Positions 35,320-44,013 of a DNA stretch of 64,000 nucleotides are shown here, piece after piece. Location of the stretch: positions 245,510 to 309,509 of the forward strand of contig NZ_JAAOYV010000002.1 of NCBI RefSeq assembly GCF_011759585.1. The letters are read 5' to 3'. Numbering within the stretch: the stretch's first letter is position 1; each line of letters begins with the position of its first letter. This stretch comes from Frigoribacterium endophyticum (lineage in GTDB: Bacteria > Actinomycetota > Actinomycetes > Actinomycetales > Microbacteriaceae). The notes beneath the pieces were generated by a model. That model was not told the DNA's origin and ran no database searches. It saw only the letters and a list, made by a program, of their open reading frames with translations. Position numbers and translations under genes: made by a program.

Positions 35320-36762
35320 GTGACCTCGACGACGACCACGCTGCCCACCCGCTCCCCCTCCGACCTGGGCGTCGACGCCCGGGGGCTGCTCGCCCTCGTC
35401 GACGGCCTGGAGGCGACGCCCGGCGTCGAGCCGCACGGGCTCGTCGTCGTGCACCGCGGCGCCGTCGTCGCCCGGGGCTGGTGGGCACCGTACTCGGCCG
35501 AGCGCCCGCACCTCGTCTACTCGGTGAGCAAGAGCTTCACGGCCACGGCGGTCGGCATCGCCGCCGACGAGGGACTGCTGACGATCGACGACACGGTCAT
35601 CAGCTGGTTCCCCGAGCTCGACGCCGAGGTGACCGACGACCGCACGCGCCGGATGCGCCTCCGCCACCTGCTCGCCATGGCCAGCGGCCACCTGACGGAG
35701 ACGCTCGACCGCGCCGAGACGCTCGACCCCACGAACGTCGTCCGCGGCTTCCTGCTCACGCCGCCCGAGGCCGAGCCCGGCTCGGTCTTCGCCTACAACC
35801 AGCCCTGCACGTACACGCTCGCGGAGGTGGTGCGCCGCGCCTCGGGAGCGACGCTGGTCCACTACCTGCGCCCGCGCCTCGTCGACCCGCTCGGCATCGA
35901 CGTCGCCGCGTGGCAGCGCGACGCGACCGGCGCCGAGCTGGGCTACAGCGGCCTGCACACCACCACCGACGCGGTCGCCGCCCTCGGCCAGCTGCACCTG
36001 CAGCAGGGCCGGTGGGGCGACGAGCAGCTCGTCTCCGCCGCCTGGGTCGCCGAGGCGTCGCGCCCGCACGCCTCGACGGCGCACGAGGGGTCCGCCGACT
36101 GGCAGCAGGGCTACGGCTTCCAGTTCTGGGTCTCCACGCACGGGTACCGCGCCGACGGCGCCTACGGCCAGTTCAGCCTGGTCGTCCCCGAGCACGACCT
36201 CGTCGTCGCGATCACGAGCCAGACCACCGACACCAGGGCGCTGCTCGACCTCGTCTGGGCGACCGTGCTGCCCGCCCTCGGTGCCGGGGGCAGCGCCGAC
36301 GACGACGCCCGCCTCGCCGAGCGGCTGGGCGCACTCACGCTGCCCGGCGTCGCGGCCCCGACCGGCGACGGCGACCCGCTCGAAGGCTCGTCCGAGGGCA
36401 CCGTGACGGCCGGCACCTGGACCGCCGCCGCCCACGCCGACCGCGACCAGCCGAGCCTCAGCGCGATGGTGGTCACGACCGACGGCACGCCGACGCTCAC
36501 CCTCGTCGAGGGCGACCACCGGCTCGACGCCGCCCTGGGCCTCGGCGAGTGGCGCACCACCGGCCCGCTCGCCACCTGGGCCGAGCAGCACGGCGACCAC
36601 CTGCTCGTCGACGTCGTCTTCGTGGAGACGCCCCACCGCCTCCACCTCGACGCCGACCGGGGCACCGGCACGGTCAGTGCCCGGTGGCGGACGGCGCCCC
36701 TGCACGGCCCCGACCTGCGGACGCTCCGGGCCCCCGGCCCCGACGACGTGGCGACCCGCTAG
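35320..36762 (+). CDS. Serine hydrolase, beta-lactamase class C family (480 aa)
   Basis: Penicillin-binding-protein-like esterase/peptidase fold. The SxxK nucleophile motif is in YSVSKSFTATAVG, the YxN in FAYNQPCTY, and the third motif region follows at YGFQFWVSTHG (an H-x-G variant). There is no signal peptide, so it should be cytoplasmic, which argues against a resistance beta-lactamase; esterase or D-amino-acid peptidase activity is more likely. A C-terminal domain of about 130 residues (from APTGDGDPLEG) is extra. Single gene with a leaderless-type GTG start. Confidence 0.88.
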   Translation: MTSTTTTLPTRSPSDLGVDARGLLALVDGLEATPGVEPHGLVVVHRGAVVARGWWAPYSAERPHLVYSVSKSFTATAVGIAADEGLLTIDDTVISWFPELDAEVTDDRTRRMRLRHLLAMASGHLTETLDRAETLDPTNVVRGFLLTPPEAEPGSVFAYNQPCTYTLAEVVRRASGATLVHYLRPRLVDPLGIDVAAWQRDATGAELGYSGLHTTTDAVAALGQLHLQQGRWGDEQLVSAAWVAEASRPHASTAHEGSADWQQGYGFQFWVSTHGYRADGAYGQFSLVVPEHDLVVAITSQTTDTRALLDLVWATVLPALGAGGSADDDARLAERLGALTLPGVAAPTGDGDPLEGSSEGTVTAGTWTAAAHADRDQPSLSAMVVTTDGTPTLTLVEGDHRLDAALGLGEWRTTGPLATWAEQHGDHLLVDVVFVETPHRLHLDADRGTGTVSARWRTAPLHGPDLRTLRAPGPDDVATR

Positions 36763-36790
36763 GGCCGGGCCGGCCGGCAGGAGTCGCGGG

Positions 36791-37246
36791 TCAGGTCGGG
36801 TGGACGGTGTCGCGCAGGCGCCCCTCGGCCAGCCAGGCGAGCCGCCGCAGCGCCTCGTGGTTGCGCCAGGTGAGCGGCACGTCGAGCACGGCGTCGGGCA
36901 CGAGCGCGCCAGGGCCGCTCACGGCCTCCTCCGTCATCGTCACGAAGCAGCCGCCGGCACGGTCCGCGACGTCGATGCCGACGCGGGCCTCCCCCGCCGG
37001 CCAGCCGCGGGCGAGGAAGACGGCCCGCCGCGGGGCGTCCCACTCGAGCAGCGTCGTCGAGTCGTCGATGACGAGCGGCCACACGCCGAACGAGTGGTGG
37101 ATCTTCGCGCCGGCCCGGGGCCACTCGCGCTCGACGTCGCGGATGCGCGACGCCCCGACGACCCAGCTCGGGAAGAGCCAGCCGTCGCTGAGGACGTCGA
37201 AGACGTCGCGCGGCGACGCCTCCAGGAACCGGTGCACGACGCTCAC
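36791..37246 (-). CDS. SRPBCC family protein (151 aa)
   Basis: Polyketide-cyclase/dehydrase-like START fold: MSVVHRFLEASPRDVFDVLSDGWLFPSWVVGASRIRDVE (cited by its blocks: the strand HRFLEAS and helix VFDVLSDGW), a central DDSTTLLEWDAPRRAVF strand pair and a C-terminal amphipathic helix with LRRLAWLAEGR. It probably binds a hydrophobic ligand. GTG 37246 overlaps the stop of the FAD oxidoreductase gene (GTGA). It is the last gene of a three-gene operon with an SDR and an FAD enzyme, which suggests a joint role in handling one lipid or polyene substrate. Confidence 0.85.
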   Translation of the reverse strand: MSVVHRFLEASPRDVFDVLSDGWLFPSWVVGASRIRDVEREWPRAGAKIHHSFGVWPLVIDDSTTLLEWDAPRRAVFLARGWPAGEARVGIDVADRAGGCFVTMTEEAVSGPGALVPDAVLDVPLTWRNHEALRRLAWLAEGRLRDTVHPT

Positions 37247-38709
37247 CGGTCGCTCCCTCCGTCGGGCCCCAGGCGGGGCAGGTGGTCGATGCCGAACTCG
37301 TGGCGCAGGGCGCTCTGCGCAGCGTAGGCGCCCCCCATGCCGTGCACGCTCGGGCCCGGCGGCACCGAGGACGACGCGAGGTAAGTGCCGGGCACGGCCG
37401 TCCGCCACGGGTCGGTCGAGAGCACCGGGCGCACGATGAGCTGCTTCAGGCTCGGGGCGCCGGAGGCGATGTCGCCCCCGACGTAGTTCGGGTCGTAGGC
37501 CTCGAGCTCGTCGGCCGACCGGGCGCTGCTGGCGAGCACCAGGTCGCGGAACCCGGGCGCGAACCGCTCGATCTGGCGGGTGATCGCCTCGGTCATGTCG
37601 ACGGTGCTGCCGTTCGGCACGTGCGCGTACGTCCACAGCGAGTGCTGGCCGGCCGGGGCCCGGCTGTCGTCGACGACGCCCGGCTGCACGGCCAGGACGA
37701 ACGGCTCGGCCGGGTGCGCCCCGCGCGCGACGTCGTGCTCGGCCCGGGCGATGTCGGCCCGCGTGCCGCCGAGGTGCACGGTGGGCGTCCGCCGCAGCTC
37801 CTCCGCCGCCCAGGGCACCGGCCCGCTCAGGGCGAAGTCCACCTTGGAGGCGCCTCCTCCGTACCGGAACCGCTCGAGACGACGTCGGTAGCCGGCGGGC
37901 ATCTCGTCGCCCGCGATGGCGATCAGCTGGCGCGGGGTCACGTCGAGCAGCTTCACGCGCGCGTCGAGCTGGCGCAGGGTGGTCACGTCGACGCCCGTCT
38001 CGATCACGCCGCCGTGGGCCCGAAGGTCGTCGGCGAGCGCCTCGGCGATCACCTGGCTGCCGCCCCGGGGCACCGCCCAGCCGTAGCCGTGGCCGTGGAC
38101 GGCGAGCGCGAGGCCCGCGGCGCCCGCCGACAGGCTCGGCATGGGGCGGATGGCGTGGGCCATCACGCCCGCGAGCAGCGCCCGGGCCTCCTCCGTGCGG
38201 AGCCCGGCGTCCCACCAGGGGCCGCCCTGGTGGAGGATGCGCAGCCCGAACTCGACCACCGTCCGCGGGTGGCGAGGCAGCTGGAGGATCGGCGAGAGCG
38301 TGAACTGCGAGAGCTCGGCCTCGATGTCGACGAGGCGCGAGAACATGCGGCGCCAGGTCGCACCGTCACGGCCGAGGCCCTCGACGGTGCGCTCGAGGTC
38401 GCGGTGGGCGACCCCGGCGCGCCCGCCGTCGAGCGGGTGGCCGTACGAGACCTCGGGCACGATCATGTCGACGCGCTGCTCGAGGCCCCAGCGCCGGAAG
38501 AACCCGGAGGCCATCGCCATCGGGTGCACCGCCGAGCAGACGTCGTGCCGGAACCCCGGCAGGGTCAGCTCCTTCGTGCGGGTGCCGCCGCCGATCGTGT
38601 CGTCGCGCTCGAGCAGCTGCACGCGCAGTCCGGCCCGGGCGAGGACGACCGCCGCCGCCAGGCCGTTCGGCCCGGCGCCGACGACGACCGCGTCGAAGGC
38701 GTGGCTCAT
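37243..38709 (-). CDS. FAD-dependent phytoene-desaturase-like oxidoreductase (488 aa)
   Basis: Amine-oxidase/carotenoid-desaturase-like flavoprotein. The dinucleotide-binding motif VVVGAGPNGLAAAVVLARAGLRVQLLER is at the N-terminus, followed by the IGGGTRTKEL second motif; the C-terminal FAD motif is GMGGAYAAQSAL. It belongs to the NAD(P)/FAD oxidoreductases of the CrtI/retinol-saturase type, though not the CrtI of a carotenoid cluster, since no crtB or crtE is nearby. ATG 38709 overlaps the SDR stop by 4 nt; its own stop overlaps the SRPBCC start. The likely redox substrate is an unsaturated lipid, by inference. Confidence 0.88.
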   Translation of the reverse strand: MSHAFDAVVVGAGPNGLAAAVVLARAGLRVQLLERDDTIGGGTRTKELTLPGFRHDVCSAVHPMAMASGFFRRWGLEQRVDMIVPEVSYGHPLDGGRAGVAHRDLERTVEGLGRDGATWRRMFSRLVDIEAELSQFTLSPILQLPRHPRTVVEFGLRILHQGGPWWDAGLRTEEARALLAGVMAHAIRPMPSLSAGAAGLALAVHGHGYGWAVPRGGSQVIAEALADDLRAHGGVIETGVDVTTLRQLDARVKLLDVTPRQLIAIAGDEMPAGYRRRLERFRYGGGASKVDFALSGPVPWAAEELRRTPTVHLGGTRADIARAEHDVARGAHPAEPFVLAVQPGVVDDSRAPAGQHSLWTYAHVPNGSTVDMTEAITRQIERFAPGFRDLVLASSARSADELEAYDPNYVGGDIASGAPSLKQLIVRPVLSTDPWRTAVPGTYLASSSVPPGPSVHGMGGAYAAQSALRHEFGIDHLPRLGPDGGSDR

Positions 38710-39734
38710 GCGCCCTTGCGCCCTCCGACCAGGGCACGGACGACGGCGACGCCCGCGCCGACCGCCCCGGCGCCCGCCAGGGCGTAGCTGAGGCCGCGGT
38801 TGCGCGTGTACCAGACCTGGGGGCTGGTGCTGCGGGCCTGGTCGTCGAAGATGCCGTGGGCGCCGTGGTCGCCGCTGGTGGGCTGGTAGAGGTTGTCGGG
38901 CAGCATGGCCTCCGACTTCTCGGGGGCCTGCTGGCCCGAGTAGCCCGACTTGGCCAGGTAGACGTCGAGGAAGTTCGCCACGAAGCGGTTGCCGAGCACG
39001 GTCATCACCGTGGGCTCGCCGAGCCACGTCCGACGGCGCGGCTTGTCGGCCACGTCGGCGATCGCGATCGCACCCACCTCGGGCTGGTAGATCGGCGGCA
39101 CCGGCTTGGGGTGGTGCGGCAGGCGCGAGCGCACCCAGTTGAACTGGATGGTGTTCAGCGCGGGCATGTCGACGGTCGAGATCTCGACGGCGCTCCCGTT
39201 GTGGATCAGCTCGGTGGTCACCGACTCGGTGAAGCCCTGCACCGCGTGCTTGGCCCCGCAGTACGACGCCTGCAGCGGGATGCCGCGGTGCGCGAGCGCC
39301 GACCCGACCTGGATGACGTGGCCGCGGTCGCGCGGCACCATGCGCGAGAGGGCGGCGCGCGTGCCGTTGACGAAGCCGAAGTAGTTGACCGCCGTGGCGC
39401 GCTCGAAGTCGGCCGGGTCGGTCTCGAGGAACTCCCCGAAGACGCCCACCATGGCGTCGTTGACCCAGAGGTCGATCTCGCCGAGCTCCTGCTCGACGCG
39501 CGTCGCGGCGGCCTCGACCTGCTCGCGGTCGGCCACGTCGGTCGGCACGGCGAGGCCGCGACGACCGGCGGCCTCCACGTCGGCGACGGCGCCGTCGAGG
39601 CCGTCCTGCCCGCGGGCCAGCACGGCGACGTCCCAGCCGCGCTCGGCGAGCTCACGCACGACGGCCCGGCCGAGCCCGGCCGAGCCTCCGGTGACGACGG
39701 CGACGCGGGGCTTCGTGGGGGTGCTCTTCGACAT
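38706..39734 (-). CDS. SDR family oxidoreductase with C-terminal membrane segment (342 aa)
   Basis: Classical short-chain dehydrogenase: VVTGGSAGLGRAVVREL, VNDAMVG in place of the usual NNAG, QVGSALAHRG and YCGAK (YxxxK). About 100 residues follow the catalytic domain, including RRRTWLGEPTVMTVLGN and a hydrophobic segment (LSYALAGAGAVGAGVAVVRAL) that probably tethers it to the membrane. ATG 39734 has AGGAG 5 nt upstream. It is the first gene of a fully overlapping three-gene operon with the FAD oxidoreductase and SRPBCC genes. The N-D-A-M change in the structural motif is unusual but seen in this subgroup. Confidence 0.88.
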   Translation of the reverse strand: MSKSTPTKPRVAVVTGGSAGLGRAVVRELAERGWDVAVLARGQDGLDGAVADVEAAGRRGLAVPTDVADREQVEAAATRVEQELGEIDLWVNDAMVGVFGEFLETDPADFERATAVNYFGFVNGTRAALSRMVPRDRGHVIQVGSALAHRGIPLQASYCGAKHAVQGFTESVTTELIHNGSAVEISTVDMPALNTIQFNWVRSRLPHHPKPVPPIYQPEVGAIAIADVADKPRRRTWLGEPTVMTVLGNRFVANFLDVYLAKSGYSGQQAPEKSEAMLPDNLYQPTSGDHGAHGIFDDQARSTSPQVWYTRNRGLSYALAGAGAVGAGVAVVRALVGGRKGA

Positions 39735-39870
39735 GGTTCTCCTGGCTCGTCGGCGGCCCGCTGGCTCAGGCCGTGCCCGGTCGACGGTAGTCCGACCCCG
39801 CTGGGCGGCGTCCGCCCCGGGGGACGTCACGGGGACGACCGGCCGGGCGCCGCCCTGGGGAGGGACTGCA

Positions 39871-39882
39871 GGAGGCGCGGTG
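39871..39882 (+). repeat. Near-copy of the dispersed 13-mer
   Basis: GGAGGCGCGGTG followed by T, 12 of 13 positions, immediately next to the stop codon of the Gly-rich gene and in the gap before the SDR operon. Confidence 0.5.
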
Positions 39883-40599
39883 TCAGATGTCGAAGCCGCC
39901 CAGGTCGCCGCCCCCGAAGTCGCCCCCGCCGAAGTCGCCGCCGCCCCCGAAGTCGCCGCCGCCACCGCCACCGCCGAAATCGCCGCCCCCTCCCCCGAAG
40001 TCGCCGCCACCGTCGCCCGCGTCGCCGCCGTCCTGGCCCGCGTCCCCGCCGTCCTGCCCACCGTCGCCGCCGTCGTCGGCACCGCCGTCGCCCTCTCCGC
40101 CAGCGACGTCGCTGCCCCCGTCGGGCAGGAACGCGCCGACGAGCGCGGAGCCCACGACGTAGCCCGCGACGGTGCCGAGCAGCGATCCGCCGATGATCGA
40201 GCCCATGCCCATGCCCGGGCGACCGCCTGCCTGCGGGCCCTGGCCACCGGCCGCGCCGCCGCCTCCCAGGGTCCGTTCGAGGGTGCCCGGCTTCCGCAGC
40301 TCCGACCGGGTGGCCGCCTGAGCGAGCGACCCTGCGTCGTCGCCGCGGGGCTGCTCACCCTGGCCGGCCTCACGGCTGAGCTCGTCGAAGACCAGCCGGC
40401 GCTGCTCGGGGCTCAGCTTCTCGAAGGCCTCGGCGTGCACCTGCTCGATGGTCTCGGGGGGCGCCGTGCGCAGCAGGTAGCGGTAGCGCTCGACGGCGAT
40501 CTCGTCGTCGCTCCGCGCGGGTGCCCGCCCTCCCGGTGCCGGTGCCTGCTGGCCCGCGGCCTCGTCGTCTCGTCCGAGCAGCCTGTCGAGGAATCCCAT
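39883..40599 (-). CDS. Gly/Asp-rich protein with a GGGDF repeat tail (238 aa)
   Basis: Unrecognised function. The first 75 residues are an ordinary helical domain (DDEIAVERYRYLLRTAPPETIEQVHAEAFEKLSPEQRRLVFDEL) followed by a Gly/Ala/Met-rich hydrophobic segment (about residues 130-155, GSIIGGSLLGTVAGYVVGSAL) that could insert in the membrane. The rest is a low-complexity tail of Gly-Gly-Asp and repeated GGGDF units. Similar proteins in related genomes are sometimes labelled as cation-transporting ATPases, which the sequence does not support. ATG 40599. It stands alone. Confidence 0.75.
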   Translation of the reverse strand: MGFLDRLLGRDDEAAGQQAPAPGGRAPARSDDEIAVERYRYLLRTAPPETIEQVHAEAFEKLSPEQRRLVFDELSREAGQGEQPRGDDAGSLAQAATRSELRKPGTLERTLGGGGAAGGQGPQAGGRPGMGMGSIIGGSLLGTVAGYVVGSALVGAFLPDGGSDVAGGEGDGGADDGGDGGQDGGDAGQDGGDAGDGGGDFGGGGGDFGGGGGGGDFGGGGDFGGGDFGGGDLGGFDI

Positions 40600-40693
40600 G
40601 GTGCCGTCCTGTCTGTCGGGTCGGGGCGTCGGCCCCGACGGGTCTCCGACAGTACGGACGACCGGCCGCCCGCGCCTGGACGCGCGGTGCGGA

Positions 40694-41434
40694 TCAGCTC
40701 CGAGCGGAGTCGCGGTCGGCGGCGCGACGACGGCGCACGGCCCGCAGCACCAGCCACAGCACCACCCCGCCGATGGCCGCGTAGACCGCGTAGTCGAGGT
40801 ACTTCGCGTAGCGGTCGATCAGCTCGTACTGGGTGCCGAGGGCCGCCCCGAGCAGGATGAGCAGGGCGTTCCAGAGCCCGCTGCCGACGACGGTGAAGAG
40901 CGTGAACGAGGCGAGCGGCATCTTCTCGGCGCCGGCCGGCAGCGAGATCAGGCTGCGGACGCCGGGAACGAGGCGCCCGAAGAAGACCGCCGACCGCCCG
41001 TGCCGGTGGAACCAGTCGGCCGCCTTCCGGAAGTCCTCCCGGTCGACGAGGGGGAGCTTCGACAGCAGCGTGATGCTCCGCTCGAGGCCGATCACGGCGC
41101 CCAGCCAGTACAGGACGAGCGCGCCCACGTAGGCGCCGAGCGTGCTGACCACGATCAGCAGCACGATGTTCATGTTCCCCTGCCCGGCGAGGAACCCGGC
41201 GAGCGGCAGCACGATCTCGCTCGGGATCGGCGGGAACACCGTCTCGACGAAGGTCAGCAGCCCCACGCCCCACTCGCCCAGGGCGTCGATGACGCGCGCC
41301 GCGACGCCGACGAGGCCGTCGAGCTCCTGGACGGACGAGGAGGCGCCCTGCGCGACGACCGTGGACGGCAGGCCCCCCGACGGGCCCACGAGGGCGGAGG
41401 AGGCGGACGGGGCGAGCACGGCGGTGGAGGTCAT
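40694..41434 (-). CDS. DedA family membrane protein, copy 1 (246 aa)
   Basis: SNARE-associated/DedA protein, a family of undecaprenyl-phosphate or phospholipid flippases. A 45-residue N-terminal extension precedes the core, which shows ETVFPPIPSEIVLPLAGFLAG, the GAYVGALVLYWLGA segment and the signature FFGRLVPGVRSLISLPAG with the conserved Arg-Pro pair. The C-terminal tail is very basic. ATG 41434. Not in an obvious operon. A second DedA protein lies at 55004. Probably helps recycle a lipid carrier, by family. Confidence 0.92.
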   Translation of the reverse strand: MTSTAVLAPSASSALVGPSGGLPSTVVAQGASSSVQELDGLVGVAARVIDALGEWGVGLLTFVETVFPPIPSEIVLPLAGFLAGQGNMNIVLLIVVSTLGAYVGALVLYWLGAVIGLERSITLLSKLPLVDREDFRKAADWFHRHGRSAVFFGRLVPGVRSLISLPAGAEKMPLASFTLFTVVGSGLWNALLILLGAALGTQYELIDRYAKYLDYAVYAAIGGVVLWLVLRAVRRRRAADRDSARS

Positions 41435-41562
41435 GGGTCCCTGGGTCGGTTCGGTGCCCGCGGTCACCACGGGTCGGATCGGCTCCGACGAGCATGCCAG
41501 CACGGGCTGGACGACCGCCCACAGGCTCGTGTCGCGTGCCGGACCGGGCCGGCCCGGCACGG

Positions 41563-41568
41563 TAGATT
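41563..41568 (+). promoter_or_regulatory. Putative -10 box of the DUF7882-like gene
   Basis: TAGATT, expected start near 41575, leader of about 60 nt ending in AGGAC before ATG 41638. A 14-bp CCGG-type palindrome precedes it at about 41544-41557. Nothing else is seen in this 203-nt gap. Confidence 0.45.
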
Positions 41569-41637
41569 GGCGGACGACCGCACCCTCGCCTCCTCGTCCC
41601 CGGTGCGGAGCAGACGACAGGACTGAACAGGACTTCC

Positions 41638-41961
41638 ATGGGATCGCTGATCTACGGCACCTCCGGCATCGAGGTCGAGTTCGATGACCGCGTGCTCGAG
41701 CACCTCCAGATCGTGATCGCCACGAAGCTCCGGCGCCGCGAGTCGTTCTTCTTCTCGTGGCGCGACACCCAGAAGGTCGGCGACGGGCGCAGCAGCATCT
41801 GGCTCGACCCGGGCATCCCCCTCTACTTCAAGTACTCCGGCGGCCGCGTGCCCGCCATCAACCGCGACTGGCTGACCGAGCTGACGGCGTCGTCGAACAG
41901 CTCGTCGGGCCTGGTGCTCACCGACGAGCCCAGCACCGACAACAGCGTCAAGCGCAAGTAG
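41638..41961 (+). CDS. DUF7882-like small protein (107 aa)
   Basis: Small soluble protein of unknown function that is common in Microbacteriaceae. It begins MGSLIYGTSGIEVEFDDRVLEHLQIVIATKLRRRESFFF-type sequence (a beta hairpin followed by a helix ending in KLRRRE), then a WLDPGIPLYFKY strand, and ends in a disordered Ser/Thr tail (TASSNSSSGL). Related proteins are sometimes mislabelled as ATP-dependent DNA ligase; no ligase motif is present. Single gene with its own promoter. Confidence 0.75.
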   Translation: MGSLIYGTSGIEVEFDDRVLEHLQIVIATKLRRRESFFFSWRDTQKVGDGRSSIWLDPGIPLYFKYSGGRVPAINRDWLTELTASSNSSSGLVLTDEPSTDNSVKRK

Positions 41962-42033
41962 CCCGCCAGGTCGACCGGCGGCCGGGCACCGAGGAGTCGC
42001 GGAGCCGTCTCGAGCTCCGCTCCGCCGTCGCCG

Positions 42034-42438
42034 TCAGCGCCGGGTGCGTCCGCCCCGCCGGGCCAGCGCCGCGACGCCCCGCCACCCCAGCAGGAAGACG
42101 CCGAGCACGACGATCGTCACGACGACGAAGCTCAGCTGGACGCCCTGCCCGCTGGCGACCCGGAGCAGCACCCCGAGCACGACCGTCGACACCCAGACGA
42201 CCGCGCCGGAGGCGAGGCGGGGCAGCGGCCACCGCACGCCGACCACGCTCACCCAGCCCACGACGAGGCCGACCGCGAACGGCCAGAGCGTGGTGGCGAG
42301 GCCGGGCAGGTCGAGGCCCTCGGCGTGGCTGCGGCGGCCGATGACGACGAAGGCCACGACGAGCACGGCGTCGAGGGCGAGCGCCCACCACGGCAGACGG
42401 CGGGCCGGAGCGGTGGCGGCGGAGCGGGGCGTGGTCAT
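42034..42438 (-). CDS. DUF3054 family membrane protein (134 aa)
   Basis: Small integral membrane protein with four predicted segments, starting after a short Arg-containing tail: LPWWALALDAVLVVAFVVIGRRSHAEG, then TTLWPFAVGLVVGWVSV. The W-x(n)-DA-x-V-x(n)-GRRSH opening is the DUF3054 signature. Function unknown. ATG 42438 with GAGGA upstream. It follows the next minus-strand gene (42471) after 32 nt and may share its transcript. Confidence 0.82.
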   Translation of the reverse strand: MTTPRSAATAPARRLPWWALALDAVLVVAFVVIGRRSHAEGLDLPGLATTLWPFAVGLVVGWVSVVGVRWPLPRLASGAVVWVSTVVLGVLLRVASGQGVQLSFVVVTIVVLGVFLLGWRGVAALARRGGRTRR

Positions 42439-42470
42439 GGTGTCCTCAGGGGGGTGCGGGCGGGGCGGGC

Positions 42471-43115
42471 TCAGCGCGGCGGCTCGAGCGTGCGCGAGAG
42501 CTCGGCGAGCAGCTCCTCGACCTGCGGCTCGACGAGCCGGTCGACGGCGTCGGCGATCCGCTCGCGCTGGGCGACGACCGCGAAGCAGAGCGCGGTGCCG
42601 ACCGACTGCGCGTGCTCGTCGGCCAACGCGAGCTCGCGGCGCAGGGCCGCCTTCGCCTCGTCCGAGAACTCGGGCTCGTCGTCGGTGCCGTCGGCAGCGT
42701 GCCGTGCGGCCTCCTCGGCGGCGAGGCCCTCCAGGGTGAACAGGAACGGCTGGCCGGGCTCCGGCTCGGGGTCGACGTCGAGGCCGTCGAACTCGATGGC
42801 GAGGCCCTCGTCGGGCCGGTAGCCGTCGACGCCGGCCTCGGCGGCCCGTCGGAGCTCGCGGGTCACGAGGGGCAGGTTGCGGGTGGTGTACGAGTCGACC
42901 TCGTCGTCGACGATGTGCCGGAGCCGGTTCAGCAGCGCGTGCTGCACCGCGTGGGGCACGTCGCCGTCGAACCCGGCGGCGACCGCGACGGGCGAGCCGA
43001 AGCAGACCCGGCAGACGCGCGTGCGGGCCCGTGCGGTGCCGATCCGCCACCGGGGCAGCCAGCGCAGCCAGGCGTCGACCGCCGTGCGCACCTGCCCCTC
43101 GAGCGAATCGACCAT
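42471..43115 (-). CDS. Hypothetical soluble protein (214 aa)
   Basis: No confident family. An amphipathic N-terminus rich in Trp and Arg (AWLRWLPRWRIGTARARTR) leads to a single CxxC (VCRVCFGSP), then a mostly helical, acidic protein with a DDEPEFSDEAKAALRRELALADEHAQ region. Related actinobacterial proteins are often annotated, probably wrongly, as polyamine ABC transporter substrate-binding proteins; there is no signal peptide to support that. A TAGATT box ends 7 nt before the ATG, suggesting a leaderless transcript that continues into the DUF3054 gene. Confidence 0.7.
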   Translation of the reverse strand: MVDSLEGQVRTAVDAWLRWLPRWRIGTARARTRVCRVCFGSPVAVAAGFDGDVPHAVQHALLNRLRHIVDDEVDSYTTRNLPLVTRELRRAAEAGVDGYRPDEGLAIEFDGLDVDPEPEPGQPFLFTLEGLAAEEAARHAADGTDDEPEFSDEAKAALRRELALADEHAQSVGTALCFAVVAQRERIADAVDRLVEPQVEELLAELSRTLEPPR

Positions 43116-43122
43116 GACGACG

Positions 43123-43128
43123 AATCTA
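43123..43128 (-). promoter_or_regulatory. -10 box, probable leaderless start
   Basis: TAGATT on the minus strand ends 7 nt before the ATG at 43115. Confidence 0.6.
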
Positions 43129-43170
43129 GGACCCGAGGCCGGGAGACGCCCGACACGCCCGGGCGAGCCG

Positions 43171-44013
43171 TCAGCCCTGGTCGACCGTGACGAAGTCGAT
43201 CAGCTGCTCGACCCGGCCGAGCAGCGCGGGCTCGAGGTCGCCGAAGGCGCGGACGCGGCCCAGGATGCGCTGCCACGCCGCCGCGATGTCGGCCTGGTCG
43301 TCGTGGGGCCAGCCGAGGGCCTCGCAGACGCCGTGCTTCCACTCGACCGAGCGGGGCACCTCCGGCCAGCGCGTGAGCCCGAGGCGTGCGGGCACGACGG
43401 CCTGCCAGACGTCCACGAACGGGTGCCCGACGACGAGCACGTGGCGACCGTGCGGGCCCCTCGTGATCGCCTCCGCGATGCGGCTCTCCTTCGACCCGGG
43501 CACGAGGTGGTCGACGAGCACGCCGACGCGGCGGTCGGCGGTCGGCCGGAACTCCGCCAGCACCTCGGCGAGGTGGTCGACGCCCTCGAGGTACTCGACG
43601 ACCACGCCCTCGACGCGCAGGTCGGCGCCCCAGACCTTCTCGACGAGCTCGGCGTCGTGCCGGCCCTCGACGAAGATGCGGCTCTGGCGGGCCACCCGGG
43701 CGCGGGCGTCGCCCACGGCGAAGGAGCCGGAGGCCGTGCGGGCACGGCCCTGCGGCGCCGCCCTCGGCACCCGCAGCGCCACGGGCGCACCGTCGATCAG
43801 GAAGGAGCCCGAGAGCGGGAAGGCACGGACGCGCCCCTTCCAGTCCTCCAGCTCGACCGTGCCCGCCTCGACGCGCACGACCGCTCCCGTGAAGCCGCTC
43901 CGCGACTCCTCGACGACGAGGTCGCGCACCGCGTCGGTGGGGGTCGGCGCGGGGCGCGACGAGCGCTTCCAGTCGCCGCTGAGCACGTCTCGGCCGTACC
44001 GGTCGTCATCCAC
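43171..44013 (-). CDS. DUF3097 family protein (280 aa)
   Basis: Actinobacteria-specific conserved protein of unknown function. Typical blocks are YGRDVLSGDWK at the start, the middle IFVEGRHDAELVEKVWGADLRVEGVVVEYLEG and VGVLVDHLVPGSKESRIAEAI, which together look like a Toprim-like fold (E-G-R-H-D-A-E and D-H-L-V-P-G-S-K-E acidic motifs), and the aromatic-rich C-terminus FVDVWQAVVPARLG. The start is GTG 44013, overlapping the upstream membrane-protein gene by 8 nt. The Toprim resemblance is my reading of the acidic motifs and would suggest a nucleic-acid role. Confidence 0.85.
   Translation of the reverse strand: MDDDRYGRDVLSGDWKRSSRPAPTPTDAVRDLVVEESRSGFTGAVVRVEAGTVELEDWKGRVRAFPLSGSFLIDGAPVALRVPRAAPQGRARTASGSFAVGDARARVARQSRIFVEGRHDAELVEKVWGADLRVEGVVVEYLEGVDHLAEVLAEFRPTADRRVGVLVDHLVPGSKESRIAEAITRGPHGRHVLVVGHPFVDVWQAVVPARLGLTRWPEVPRSVEWKHGVCEALGWPHDDQADIAAAWQRILGRVRAFGDLEPALLGRVEQLIDFVTVDQG

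Noticed and set aside
37243-38709. FAD oxidoreductase as the CrtI of a carotenoid cluster
   Set aside because: No crtE, crtB or lycopene-modifying gene lies in the window, and its partners are an SDR and an SRPBCC protein.
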